Positions 35,886-47,360 of a stretch of 64,000 nt of DNA are shown one piece after another. Position 1 is the first letter of the stretch. Every line of letters starts with the position of its first letter. The notes under the pieces are model-generated. The model searched no databases, had not been told where the DNA came from, and worked only from the letters and a program-made list of their open reading frames with translations. Source of the stretch: Plumapathes pennacea (Eukaryota > Cnidaria > Anthozoa > Antipatharia > Myriopathidae). Location of the stretch: assembly GCA_964036295.1 (NCBI GenBank), contig OZ038466.1, forward strand, positions 21,256,597 to 21,320,596, given 5' to 3'. Both the position numbers and the translations under genes were made by a program.

Positions 35886-35901
35886 GACAAAATGGCGGCT
35901 A
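35886..35901 (+). promoter_or_regulatory. YY1-like motif over the CENP-C start codon
   Basis: ACAAAATGGCGGCTA combines a Kozak-like context with the AAnATGGCGGC core bound by YY1. In other animals this core is often placed at start codons of constitutive genes. Binding here is inferred. Confidence 0.4.
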
Positions 35902-38900
35902 ACATGACCATGGTGAGCGAGGTGTACATTTCTTCTAATTAACATTATTGAAAGTTGCAAGTAGATCTACAGTAGGCAGTCACTAGAATAAGTAAGTGCG
36001 TTTTTCTGTGTCCAGATAATGTATTGAACCGTATTCTAAGTGTAATACTGTATGTGAATCATTTGTAATGTTTTGATGTTAATACCACTGACCTGAACAC
36101 TGCTGTGTGATGTGCTCAATAGTTTACATGTATTTGATTCGGTAAAGCTATTATGTCGTTATTTTTGTCAGATCCTCGTATGCCACCTAAGCTTACCTGA
36201 TATGATCTTTGCTGTGATCTTTGCTGTGAGACAAGACGATGCATTAATAGCATTTAGGTTTATACTCAGTTTGACTTGTACTTTATTATAACGTGTTTAG
36301 TAAGAAATGATATGTACTTAGGATTATAATAGTTTATATACAGTGGACTTAATCTTCAAAGGACTGTAATTACTTTCTAATTCCATCTACTTCAGTATAA
36401 AATAAGAAATGATATGTATTTAATATGTAGTATTTAATATTTAATATGTAGTTTACAATATGCTTAGTTCAACCTACTCTTTATAGGAATGTTAGTTCTG
36501 TTGTTGCTGGTTTATATTTAATTTAATTTAATTTAATTTGCTATTTGTTATTGTAATTGTATTTGCTGAGTGCGTCACCTCTTCGATGAAACATTTAATT
36601 CTCTGTTGACCCCAAGCCATTTAAGCCACTGGCTTTGGCCCTACTTCTTTATGTAAATCTTTGTGTGTCATCTAATGAATAAATGAAATGAAATGAATCT
36701 CCTAGTATAGTGTAATACTGTTTTTAGGAGTAACCCATTAAAGCATAAACTTGTTTCTTCCTCTCTGAATTTTCAGGCTCAACAGCGAAAAAATCACTTG
36801 CAAGAAATCAAAGTTCTCAACAATTTCCTCCAAGATCCAAACATTGGACGGTGTGTACATATACTTTACATACATGTGCATACAGTTACAGTTTACAAGA
36901 GTGATCAGAAGCTTGAATTCCATTAAATACAGCTGTACACAATGGTCAGCTGTGCATACAGTATCAGGGTGTGATGAAAGCTGTGTCCAGTGGCCCTGTG
37001 CTACCAGACGTTCCCGTCGGGCCAGCAGGCTTTGCCGACAAGTTGCTCTGAATGTTTCTGAATATATTTTCATCACACCCTGATCACATATTTGCTTCTT
37101 TATCTGGTGTGACTGTTTGGATGAGAGTAGTCTTCAGACTTGCTCTAATGAAGAGCAAGGGCTCAAATTGTCAGATTCAAATTGTTTTATGGTGTTTAGC
37201 TTTCACACATCGACCCTTACTCGCCTCATTATACACATTATTCTCTATGACAACACAGTCAAAATTTAGTTCTCTTTAGTGCTAATTTTCCATGTAGTCT
37301 CCAAAAAGAATTGTGGATAACTGCATGTTGTTTCAACTGTTTGAGTGGCAATGTTTTGAAATTGAAGTTGATCACTCTTGGGAGTGAATGGTTAAACCAT
37401 TTTTGAATGTTGTATTCATGAAAAGTTCAGTAAGGATAATATACAGTAAAGATAATCTCTCTTGCTTGGATTCAAGCTGGGTCAAACTATTCTCCTACAG
37501 TACGTGTGTACCGCTATACTCTACATTGTAGGTTTTTGGCAATTAAAGGCCATTTGCTCTTTCAAAGTACAGTACTGTATATTATGAAGGTCAAGCCAAG
37601 TTTTAATTTACCTCCTCATCTCTGTTGCCCTCATTTGAACAGGCGGACAGGACTTCCACTGAACATCAATGCAAGGAAAGGGAGTAATGGATTTGACCTT
37701 GTGGATGACTACTTCCCAGATTCAGGTATGGAGATGTGACACTGCACAACTAAAGGGCTGTACCACCACAGATTATGCAAAACTGCTGTTAGGTAACCTA
37801 TATGGAGAAATAAATCAGAGTCCAGTAAACTTGTACTGTACTTGAAAAGATTTAGGTTTTTTAGGTCATCTGGCTTGTTGTTTGCACTCAATCTCTTTGA
37901 AGTTTTTATGCCTGTAAATGTCTAACCTCTACTGTATTTGCTGAGAAATGTTTCTTTAACCTTTTTTGATCCTGTGCTTATATAGATTCTGAGGTTGAGA
38001 ATGTTCCTCCCGACGAGGAACTTGAGAAAAGCGCAGCCAAAGAGAGTGCCATTGCAGACGAGACAGTCACCAATGAAGAGACCAACACACAACATTCTCC
38101 TCCAGAACATGTGACTCCTGAGGCAGCTGGAGAGGTAGAAGAATTATCACCAGATCTTACAGGATCAGTTCTGAAAAGCAATACCAAAGATCCAACCCCA
38201 CAGTTTGAGAACACAAAGAAAAGGTACATGTACAAAATAATTTACTGTATGTTGTGGGGAAAGCAACCAGTGATCAACATTAAGATTTTAGGTTGATTGC
38301 CCTTCAGGCTGTAGATTGACTTCAAGCAATTATTGGATGTTTGATAATTGATGGTTGTCCGGCCCTGAATTTACCTGCTCAACCAAATTTTTTGGTTGCC
38401 TTGGGCATAACAGGCAACCATTAATGTCGAGCACCAATAACCCTTTCACTCTCAAGTCCACAATGATGCAGATTGATGTAAGTGATGTGAGCGATGTATT
38501 GAAAAAGTATAGTTCAGCCAGGTTTTGTCTGAGAACAAGCTACTGTATCAGATCCCAAATTCTTCTAAGGCTGCTGTATACAGTATATGGTGAACAGTTG
38601 TCCTGGGATCACCCTTCTCCAAGTCACCCTGTCAACTATAGTATTCATACAGTACAGTATGTTAGTTGTGATTGTGCAGGCTAGAGTAGTCTCCAGGAAG
38701 ACTGTTGTTGTTGACTGACGTTTCGACTCTCTGAGTGGAAGTCATCTTCAGAGTTTAGTGATTAGGATTTTGTCAGACCAACCATAACATGACAAATTGG
38801 CCAGATACATAAATACCACCATCTGATACAGTACATCGTTGTGACAGGTTGATGTTCACAACAGCAAAGAAAGCTACAGTAGAGAAAAGAGCAAGTGTGG

Positions 38901-41900
38901 ACGAAAGGTACAGAACTACACATTTTTTGCTCTGACTTTTAATACTATTGAATCTTACTTGAATTTGTTTATGAAAAGTTAAACAAAGTCAACAAAATCC
39001 CTGAAACAGGAAATTACCCACGAAAGCTGCTGTTTCAGAAGATAAAGAGAACAGTGATTCTGACGTGGATGTGATTGGGCTTGATACCACGATGAGCAAC
39101 ACTGGTGGAACAAAAAGAAAAGGTTTGTTGGTGTTCAATATTTGGAGGTGAAGAAATGTCAACTGAGGGACCAATCAGTCATTTGGGTTCCACCGTACTG
39201 TGCTTAGGATAGCTGGGGGCTACCAAAAGTTCTCATTGGGCTAGTAGATTTTCTGACAACGCTGTTTGAACTATACCTGGGGTAGCGAGTCATAATTACG
39301 GATTGCCTTTTCTTTTTAACCATGGCCTTCTGTCACTGCATGTTATGTAAGTAATTTTAAATACTGTGCTGACAAAATATAATATTATTATATTTATTAA
39401 TATTATATTATATAAGCATTTATTGCTTTCATTTCAATATATTTTACACACATTTTACACACAGCCAAGAAAAAAGGAAATGCGAAGGAAATGGGAAAGC
39501 AGAAAGATCTTCAAGATATCAGTGTGCGCAAGGCCACCGATGATTTTTACGAAAACGACAATGAAAGCACTTTTCTAACGATCGGCAACGTGACCAGGAA
39601 CACAAAGAACGTTACCGGAGTAGAGTGCTTGTCACTGGAAGAGTCGGGAAATGACAGCTACGCGATGAATGAAAGCGCTGTGTTGGAAGGAACACGGCAT
39701 AAGATTATGTCCCCAGAGTTTGGGACATCAAGAGAAACACTCGCGTCTACCGAGAAAGACGGAGAGACCGAGGAACCAATGCGACCGAAAAGACGTGCAA
39801 AAAAGCCAGAAAACGAAATCCGGAAAGGTCGGAAGTCGGCTAAAGCAGCTAGCGCACGTTCGGTTGAAGGTCTGGAAGTAGTCTCCCCTCGTCGAGGTCG
39901 GAGTTTAGGAGTTGGGCGAGGACGGCGTAATGCACGGGCAAGAGGGAGCTCTGCCATGGAAAAGAATGCAGATGTTGGCAAAGATACTGAGGTAGTTGTG
40001 CAAGAGGAAGACAAAGGAACCGAGTCGGAAGAAGAAAAGGAGCATAGCATCTTGGCTGAACCTGAGAAGCCAGCTCCTCGGGCGCGGGCAAGGCAAACGA
40101 AAGCTAAAAGAAACCAGGCCGCCAGAAAAACGAGACAGAAGAAAATTGGAGAGGAAAAGTTGGTGGTCTCAAAGGAGTTTGGAATGAAAAAGAGAGGGAA
40201 GGATTCTGTTGTGAATCAAGCTGTGAGCGTGGATATTGAGCAAAGCGCAGAGAATGAGGATCGCGGACAGAATGTTCCTGCATCTCGCGAGCTTCCTTCC
40301 CAAGATGAGCAGAGCAGCTTGGTCGAATCAGGGAAAGCAGCTCGGAAAACAAGACAAACGAAAAGAATGCAGGCTCCGAGAAGAACAAGACAGACGAAAA
40401 GTGTTGCAGCAAGAACATCGGTTGCTTCAAAGGAAGAGACGACTGGGTTCAAAAAGAGAGGGGAAAGATCTGTAAATCAGAGCGTAAGAGAGGACGAGCC
40501 TAGTAGAGTGAATGTGCCTACATCTCCTGAGATTCTGTCTCAGGAATCCTGCTCTGAGAACGAACAGTCGATCGCGAAGACAGGCGAAACTGGCGGTCGA
40601 AGAAATCAGAAGCGGCCAACTGTTTCTAACAGTGATGGCGATGACGAGGAAAGGGAGTGCAAACGTGGGCCCGATCCTGTGGATTATGATCTGCAACCTG
40701 AAGAAGATGCTGCAATGGAGGAAGAGGAAGGGGAAGTAAAGAACAAGGAGAAAAAGGCGAATAAAAAAGCTACTGCTACCAGGGGAAGACCTCGGAAAAG
40801 TCAAAGCAATAAGAAACGTGGGGATACTTCCGTGGAAGACGAACAGCGGGAAGACGTCGAGGACAGGTCGGAAAGTAATTCGCCAGAAACAACAGCTCCG
40901 AGTCCCCCCAATGAAGCCCCTATTCCAGTCGACGAAGGTCCGAGTCCCGTCGATGAAGCCCCGAGTCCCGCCGAAGAAGCACCGGGTTCCGGATTCGCAA
41001 GAAAGAGGGACAGCGAAAAAGCTCCTGTTGGGAAGGGGACTCAGCGAGGCCGACGGAATAAACAACATAGTGCAACTACAAGAGATGGCGCTGAAGAGAG
41101 ACAGGAAGACGTAAAAGGGACATCGGAAAATGTGAATTCAGAATCTCTTGTTGAAGAGAGACACTCTGCTTCGGACAAGGAAAGTAACCAGCAGGTTGTA
41201 AAAGGGAGAAAGAGGAATAAGTACTTTCAGACGAAATCCAAAAGGAGAGCGAAGGCTTCTACTAACTTGGATAAAGCAGAACGTGACGAGGATGATATCG
41301 CGAGTCCCAAAAGGCAAAAGTTGGAGACAGAGAAAGAGCAAGAGCAAGAAACTAAAAAACCGAGGAGAGGAAGAGGGAAGAACAAAGCAACGAACAGTTT
41401 GGACGTCACGGAGGTAAGAGCTGACGACTCCCTTTGTGTGGAAAGCACGACCACTAACAAAAAAGCCCCGGCCAAGACGGGGGCACAGAAAAGGGGTGTT
41501 GTTGAGAGCGCGTCAAGGAGAGAAAGCGAGGCAGCTTTGGTTGGCGAAGACAACCTAGTCAGCATTCTAGGTGAGCCGAGGGAGCACGCTCAGGGAGGGA
41601 CTCCCGCTGACACGAGTTTGCCGGCTGTGCCCCGTACCAAGTCAATACTGAAATCCGCTGGGGCAAGAAGGAGAACACCAGGTGAGGCTTAGGAAACCTT
41701 GCTTTATAATTTGACAGGGTTCGTACCATTCGTACGATCTTATGGGGCCCTTGCATTTGAAAGAAAAACTGTATATCTGACCGCATTTATTCGGGGCAAC
41801 AGGTAACTTTTTGACAATAGAAAAAAGAAGATAATTAGCCTTGAAATTTTTCTGAATTTTGATTTGACCCTGCTTAATTTTTAATACAGTGTAAGTAAAA

Positions 41901-44900
41901 GCTAGAGTTAAGCATAATCAGAACTTACAGTGTAACTAAAATGTACTGTTTGCGTGCGTGTGTGTGTGTGCTTGTTCATCTTCTCCCATTCTCTTCTTTA
42001 TTCCCTTCTCTCTCCTTTTCCCGAACTTGTACGTCGCTTTACATGCATCACTCGTTGCTTTGAACAGGCTCTTTAAGGAAAACGGCACTGAGAATGGCAG
42101 CGCGGAGGAGCGGAAGTGACGCAGACGACGAGAGCTGCGCGACCTTCACTGAAGCGCCCAAGAGACGCATCTCGTCTGTCAGTTTCGCGCCGACTCCGAC
42201 GATTCACGGGACTCCGGACGAAACGGACAGATCGTCGTTATCAGTTGGCAAGTTTGCTTCTTTTCTTTCAAGAAACAGCAGTTATCAGTCTACCGACGCC
42301 TCTTTCACCCCTGGGACCGTCACGTCGAGGATGTCTTCATCGTCGTCCAGCTTCGGCGATGCGTCCCCCCTGGAAGAATCCATTGACGAGTCTCAGGAGG
42401 TTACGCTCAGGGGGGACCTTTTGCAGTCCGAGTCAGGTGAGTTCAAGAGCGAGTTTTGTCACTCTTGTAATGCGTGCAATCTAAAATGATTTTGCGTCAG
42501 GAGGACGTCTGGTTTTGAAACTGCGATGCACACGACAATACCAGGTCTGCACACTTTAGAGCATATACTGTAATAGCCAAACCCTAAACAGAACCCTGAA
42601 CTGTTAAAGCCGTTTTTCGATTAGTGTCGAAAGTAATCGTGTGATTGCTTTGCTTTTGCGTTTGCTACGCTTTCGGATTGTTCCAAAGAAGTTTGGAAGT
42701 ATTATTAGCCCTAGAACAAAAAGTAAAACTCGACTTTCTCACACAAACAAGCAAATGGCGGTGGCGTTGATTGCTGATTTGTTTCTTCAAAGTACAACCA
42801 AACGCAAATTATTTTTCTTCTGATTGGTTGAAATTGTTTCTTACAGCCTGTATGATTGGCGGAGTACTTACTTTGGTTTTGGTTTTGGTTTTGGTTTTAC
42901 GAAGACTTGTGTTGTCACGTTTATTTTTTTTGCGTTTTCTACAGGTGCTTCGGGTTCTAGTGAATCGGGGTTGAGGCGGAGCAAACGCACTAAAGTGCCG
43001 CCGTTGGAATACTGGAAGAACGAACGGATTGATTACGAAAAAAGACGAATGTCAGGTGAGAGAAGTCACTTTCTTCGCACCTGAGGGCCGGGTTTTTAGA
43101 GTCAGCTATTTACTTAATGTACAATCGATTTTAAAGATTTACAACTGCATCGCTTTACGGAGGTTGGGTGCCCAGACTCACGGCAAGAAGCGCCGCTCCC
43201 ATTACTGGCAATCCCGGCCATGGCCCCCACAGATTACCGAGGCACTAGTGACACTGAATAAGTCAGTGGAAATAAAGGGGATAGTCACATTGAGAACAGT
43301 GAAGGGGGGGGGGGGGGGGGGGGGGTAAAAATCACACGCTCCGTCTTCGCCTTGGCCCTGCCACGCTGACTCGCGCATGTGACTGATGCCAGATACCGCT
43401 GACCGCTCTACACCACACATAACTTAATCGACCTTTGAACAACTGAGCCCCTGATTTTTTTCAGGCTGGCTCGTGAAAGGAGTCATCAAGAACCCCACAC
43501 CCCCAGTGAAACGACGGAAACGCAAAAATGCAGCCAAGAGATCCTCCCGTCAGAAAGGTATCACCTTCCTTTTGCGAGATTGACAGTTTTAACAAATTAG
43601 CTAACTTTCTTAGTTTTGTTTTATTTTTTGTTGCAGTGGCGAAAACGAATGAAGCTCTGGAAGGAGAGCCCAGCTTTGTTGATGACTGCGTAAGTCGCTT
43701 GAGATATTCTCCCGCCTGTGTTTGACTTCTGCTTTTGTCAAGTTGATTTATAAGTCTTTTATTGGGAAAAATGCCTGTATGCAACTCTCAAAATGTCTTA
43801 GACAGTCCAACGACCTAAAAACGAAGCACAGAAATGTGTATGAAGCCACACGTGTATGCGTGGATCCATACATTTGTATGTTTCATCTTTAGGTCGTTTT
43901 ACGGCAGCCGCAACACCGCAGTGCGCCGGAAAACGTTGCAAACGACACAAGTTTCTGGTCAAACGCTTCCGATGCACAAAGTCGGGCTACTGATGACTTA
44001 TCCCTTCCTCCCAGTGAAACCTTTTTTGTGATGAACATTCATAGCCAATCAGATTTTGGCGGCTTTTGTCGGTGTTTCCACAAATGTGCGCACGGGCGAG
44101 GCAATTTTGCTCACTGTTTTAGCCGTTCGTGAAATTTTGTTGAGATCTCTGTAGTAATACCGGTTGTATGTCGCCTCTTGTCGGATGTGTGGCTGTGGAG
44201 TTTCCATAGCCTTTTTTTTAACGTTTTTGCAGGCTGAGGCGCCAGAGGAGGTGAACGCTTCAGCTTTGGTGGTGAATCCTGACAACAACGAACTTGTCAG
44301 CATCGGTGAGGAAAAGTGTTCAGTTCACGTTTCTGTTGAGTTTGTCTCTGTCTTTCTCTTTGTATTTGTCGTGCTTTCTTTCTGTTTTTCTCGTTCTATC
44401 TCTTCTGCCTTCCCCCTTTCTTTCCTCTCCCTTTTCCCTCTTCTGCACTTCTCTTTTTTTGTTTTCATCGTTGTCTCTTCCAACTCTACTTCCCTTCTTG
44501 CTCTTTACTCTCTTTATCCTCTATTTCTCTCCGTCCGTCCGCCCGTCCGCCTGTCTATCTCACTCTTCTCTCGCCCTCTTTAGACTCTCTCTTCCTCTTT
44601 GCCTTGTGTTTCTTGCAGCTCACTTGTTGCTTTGTCCAATCTTCAGATCTCTTCCACACACCTCAACTCTTAAAGTTCATGAGCCCGTCCAAACAGCCTA
44701 CAGCGGACGGCGGGCCACTCATCGTCGACAAGTACATGTCGCATGCGCAGTTTGGTGCAGGCCAGTTCGTCCTCATGCCTGGCGCGGCCAAGGGCAGACA
44801 ACACGTGCGCAATGACACCATGGTGAGTCACGTGATCTCGCATATCTGGGCCGTAATTCTCTCAACCTCTACCGAACAAAATGTACAAATAGTGTTAGGA

Positions 44901-45776
44901 GAAGTGATAGTCTGATATACACAAAATAAAATGAACAAACTCTGTGGGAGGACTGGCATTATTCAGAAGCGAAGCAATGGCTTCGTCAGTCAGACAGATA
45001 CGAAAACGTTTTTATCCTGAACTATGCTTTGTTTTGGTTTCAGTTGTTCTACATTATTCATGGAGTGGTGGAGGTCACAGTTCATAATACGTCAGCTGTT
45101 CTACGATCAGGCTCCACTTTCTTTGTGCCACAAGGTGTGTACTGGTCGCTGTGAGAACTTAACTAGTTGTAGTCTTGGTCGGGGAAAAAGCGGGATCAAA
45201 AGTACAGTCAAAGTTCTCTGGGCGGGCACTCTCGTAAGTGGACAGCTCTGCTTAGGGACGCATTTAAGAAACCCCGGCTCAGTCAAACTCTGTATTTGCA
45301 CATTCTCGTAAGCGGACAGTTCCACTTACGGACACTTTTTCTGCTTCCCAAGGGTGTCCGCTTACGGGAGCTTTAGCAGTATAATGTATTAATCTAAAGG
45401 TTAATGTGGATAAGCTGACTGCTTTAAGAGTACTTTAAGTTGACGTTTCGAGCGCTGGCCCTTCGTCGGAGCAAGAGGGACAGACAGACCGAGGAGAAAC
45501 AGATACAGAGACACAGGGAGACGGACAGATACATTTGTATTTTATACGGAAATTCAAAGATATTAAAATTATTTCATTAACCAATGTCAAAAGTAACTTG
45601 CACGAATGAAAAACTGAGTGATCAACCAGCTAAAATTTATTGCTGAGAAACTATCCAGTTTTTGTTAAAATAATATATTGGCTCCTTTTCTTGCTCGCGC
45701 TTCAGGAAACGCGTACGACGTCAAGAACTGCACCCAGAGGGAGGCTCGGATATTTTTCACGCAAATCAAGGGTTGA
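35892..45776 (+). CDS. CENPC: Centromere protein C (CENP-C/Mif2), complete 16-exon model
   Basis: Exons: 35892-35912, 36777-36850, 37643-37725, 37986-38223, 38848-38907, 39010-39122, 39465-41681, 42068-42436, 42945-43055, 43465-43557, 43637-43689, 43893-44027, 44233-44305, 44647-44822, 45044-45134, 45706-45776. They total 3,978 nt (1,325 residues); every junction is GT..AG and phase-consistent. An N-terminal 'GRRTGL' (residues 31-36) recalls the Mif2/CENP-C Mis12-binding region. A long charged disordered middle contains an AT-hook (RGRPRK, 636-641). The diagnostic CENP-C motif 'RRSKRTKVPPLEYW' (from residue 1069, then 'ERIDY') binds the CENP-A nucleosome. The C-terminal cupin dimerisation domain runs from about residue 1214 ('FGAGQFVLMPG', 'GRQHVRNDT', 'LFYIIHGVVEV', 'STFFVPQGNAYDVKN', 'FFTQIKG'). 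The protein links centromeric chromatin to the kinetochore and is longer than human CENP-C (943 residues) because of the middle region. Confidence 0.93.
36480..36700 (+). repeat. Possible LINE 3' tail in CENP-C intron 1
   Basis: An AATTT microsatellite (about 36513-36540) is followed by about 130 bases ending in AATAAATGAAATGAAATGAA. A short terminal repeat of this kind is typical of CR1/L2-like LINE 3' ends. No reverse transcriptase is present. The call rests on the tail only. Confidence 0.3.
37345..37395 (+). mobile_element. Fragment of the TTAA-flanked MITE family
   Basis: GAAGTTGATCACTCTTGGGA followed by GTGAATGGTTAA matches one end of the 63507-63714 MITE. The other end is absent. A second fragment, AACCCTTTCACTCTCAAG, lies near 38443. 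Both are in CENP-C introns. Confidence 0.55.
38695..38765 (-). repeat. TGACGTTTCG dispersed motif, copy 1 (ribozyme-like?)
   Basis: The minus strand reads CTGAAGATGACTTCC, a short spacer, then GAGTCGAAACGTCAGTC. A related TTGACGTTTCG...CTTCGTCGG segment lies near 45437. The GAnGA...CGAAACGTC layout resembles the hammerhead-ribozyme core of Penelope-like elements, but the canonical CTGANGA is not intact. Treated as a dispersed repeat of unproven type. Confidence 0.35.
39465..41681 (+). other. CENPC: CENP-C giant exon 7: charged disordered region
   Basis: This 2,217-nt exon encodes over half of the protein (residues about 197-935). It is dominated by K/R/E/S/Q with no predicted globular fold by eye. 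An internal duplication of roughly 90 residues is visible. Unit 1 has 'AARKTRQKK', 'VVSKEFGMKKRGKDSV' and 'NVPASRELPSQDEQS'; unit 2 has 'APRRTRQTK', 'VASKEETTGFKKRGERSV' and 'NVPTSPEILSQESCSENEQS'. A small Pro-rich repeat ('APSP', 'VDEGPSPVDEAPSPAEEAPG') follows. Besides the AT-hook at 40781-40798 there are 'RRGRG' and 'GRGRRNARARG' basic patches. The flanking introns end in TTACACACAG and begin CCAG|GTGAGG. Confidence 0.85.
42068..42436 (+). other. CENPC: CENP-C exon 8: Ser-rich segment before the CENP-C motif
   Basis: This exon encodes about 123 residues rich in Ser and Thr with several proline-directed sites ('APTPTIHGTPDET', 'FTPGTVTS') and an 'RRISSVSFAPTP' patch. It suggests a phosphoregulated linker before the nucleosome-binding motif. 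No fold recognised. Confidence 0.7.
42945..43055 (+). other. CENPC: CENP-C exon 9: signature CENP-C motif
   Basis: This 111-nt exon encodes 'GLRRSKRTKVPPLEYW' followed by 'KNERIDYEKRR'. In known CENP-C proteins the conserved Arg contacts the H2A/H2B acidic patch and the Trp-containing end contacts the CENP-A tail. All diagnostic positions (R, R, P-L-E-Y-W, E-R-I-D-Y) are present. I see only one copy of the motif. Confidence 0.95.
43893..44027 (+). other. CENPC: CENP-C exon 12: possible cassette exon
   Basis: A 135-nt phase 0-0 exon (45 codons) with a good acceptor (TTTCATCTTTAG) but a weak donor (TTT|GTGATG). Skipping it would join exon 11 to exon 13 in frame. The encoded segment is polar and not conserved in my recollection of the family. 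This is the least certain part of the model. Confidence 0.5.
44647..45776 (+). other. CENPC: CENP-C exons 14-16: C-terminal cupin domain
   Basis: Three exons (44647-44822, 45044-45134, 45706-45776) encode the Mif2/CENP-C cupin fold that dimerises the protein. Recognisable strands are 'QFVLMPG', 'LFYIIHGVVEVTVHN', 'GSTFFVPQG', 'AYDVKN' and 'ARIFFTQIK'. The stop TGA is at 45774-45776. Intron 15 carries a MITE and a dispersed repeat. Confidence 0.9.
45205..45380. mobile_element. Short TIR element with TA flanks (pogo/Tc1-like MITE)
   Basis: The left end is TA|CAGTCAAAGTTCTC with CTCGTAAGTGGACAG inside. The right end is the inverse, GTCCGCTTACGGGAGCTTTAG...TA. About 176 bp with imperfect inverted ends and a TA on each side, lying in the last CENP-C intron. 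The CGGACA core is shared with the element at 63457-63805. Confidence 0.45.
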
Positions 45777-46194
45777 CGGATGTGGACTGGACGCTACGGG
45801 AGCACAGGCAGGAATAACGTAGACATGCTGCGATAGAATAGATTAACAAAAATGAACTGCAAAAGGACTGAGGGAAGGAATGGCTAATTGGCCATCCTTT
45901 GAGGTGCACTGGTCTATGCGGCTAATAATGCGTGCACTTTGTACGCATTTATTCTACTGACACCTTTTTAACTTGTTAGAAGATATTCAAACAAGTTGAA
46001 CGCAAGACTCTTGCGGATATGCGGGTCTTTCCTGTCTTGTTCAGGGTCCTAGTTGTCTCTCAGTAGTTACGAATTGCAGTCCTGGTACGTGTTGGACATA
46101 GGTTCCAAAAAATGTATTTTATCATCACCATACACGAATCCTTTCACTGTTAAAGGCGAATTTGACTCAACATAAAGAAAGGCTTCCATTTCAT

Positions 46195-46275
46195 GAACTG
46201 TCAAGTGAAACCTAAAGGTGTGACCACTCAAAGGAAAGCTCTTGACGAGTACATTCTAATAGCAGTGTTCACGTT
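46195..46275 (+). repeat. Single copy of the 88-bp CTCAAATGAAAGCTCT repeat family
   Basis: TGAACTGTCAAGTGAAACCT, then GGTGTGACCACTCAAAGG and ATTCTAATAGCAGTGTTCA, match the tandem units at 50403-50825. Confidence 0.65.
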
Positions 46276-46720
46276 GTTGTTGATTGGAATTCTTCTAATT
46301 TTTAAAGTTTAATTTGGACGAGAAACACTGCAGTGAAAGGGAAAAAGTGAAGACTCGTTAGCACCAGTTTTACTAAGTTGAGTGACCAACTATAAAGCTG
46401 TGGTAGCAGTCAGTGACAGGCAAAACACGGCTAGTCCACCGAGTGTTTACAAAACATGTGGGGAAACACATTAAGTTTACACAGTTATGCACTGAAAGTA
46501 AACTGTAGAATCTCGAATAGCACCCGTATTCAGTGACCTTGTATATAACTCCTATACCACCCCGGTGATTTTAACAATCCTTTTGACGTTTATGTGCGTA
46601 CAGCCAATTAACGCGTTAACCCAACAAAAGTTCTGTCAACGAATTTGGAGTTTTATTACTGTAGATCCAAAGTGTAATAAATCAGTGCCGTTTGCGTAGT
46701 CTGTTAGTAATCGCTTGTAC

Positions 46721-46830
46721 TGTCGCACTTTATAATACGTCTCGCACTTTGTAATAGTAACGCTTGTCACACTTTGTAATAACCCTTGTCGCACTTTGTA
46801 TTAATATGCTGTCGCACTTTGCTATAACCC
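46721..46830 (+). repeat. Short tandem repeat, GTCGCACTTTGTAATA-type
   Basis: Five imperfect units containing TCGCACTTT (one TCACACTTT) start near 46723, 46742, 46766, 46789 and 46812, spaced 19-24 bases. Confidence 0.7.
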
Positions 46831-47302
46831 ATCGACCAACAATGTTGGCTGGGTGTCTTTTGGGGTCACTGTCTGACAGCTCTGTGATGACGTCGCAAAT
46901 CACGTGACTTTTAAAATACTTATTTCTTGCTTATATCCAGCGGAAAATGATCCAAAATCTGACTCCAGATCCAAGGTCCAAGATCTGATCTCTGTTCTAA
47001 GGTCCAAGTTCCATCTAATCCAAGATGCATTTCTCACAATCCACATTTGAACTCGGCTCCAAGGTCCGAGTTCCATGCAATATCTCAAAATTTTGCCTCG
47101 ATGCCAAGACCCTTTGGACAACTACCGCTAGTTTGTCAGCCAGTGGCCATGTCTCTTTACAAATTTCGGAATACAAATCTAACGAAAATTTTGCGTTACT
47201 GGTCATCGGCGGAGAATATATACAGAAGGCCTTTCATATTTTCTCAAGCTTCCTGAACAATCAAGTGACATTTCACTCCATATGTTAAACACGAAGACGC
47301 GC

Positions 47303-47360
47303 TATAAAAGGGAATGCTCCGCCCCCTAATTAGTATTCAAACTGTGACCTGACCAAAATG
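47303..47360 (+). promoter_or_regulatory. TATA/GC-box/YY1-like promoter cluster
   Basis: TATAAAAGG at 47303-47311, a CTCCGCCCCC GC-box-like element just downstream, and AAAATGGCTGCC near 47356. They are oriented for transcription toward the microprotein exon at 48109. This is weak evidence for a promoter; the true start site is unknown. Confidence 0.35.

Noticed and set aside
44164-44815. Long plus-strand frames across 44.2-44.8 kb
   Set aside because: They run through a pyrimidine-rich CENP-C intron (Ser/Leu/Phe low complexity); only 44233-44305 and 44647-44822 are supported as exons.
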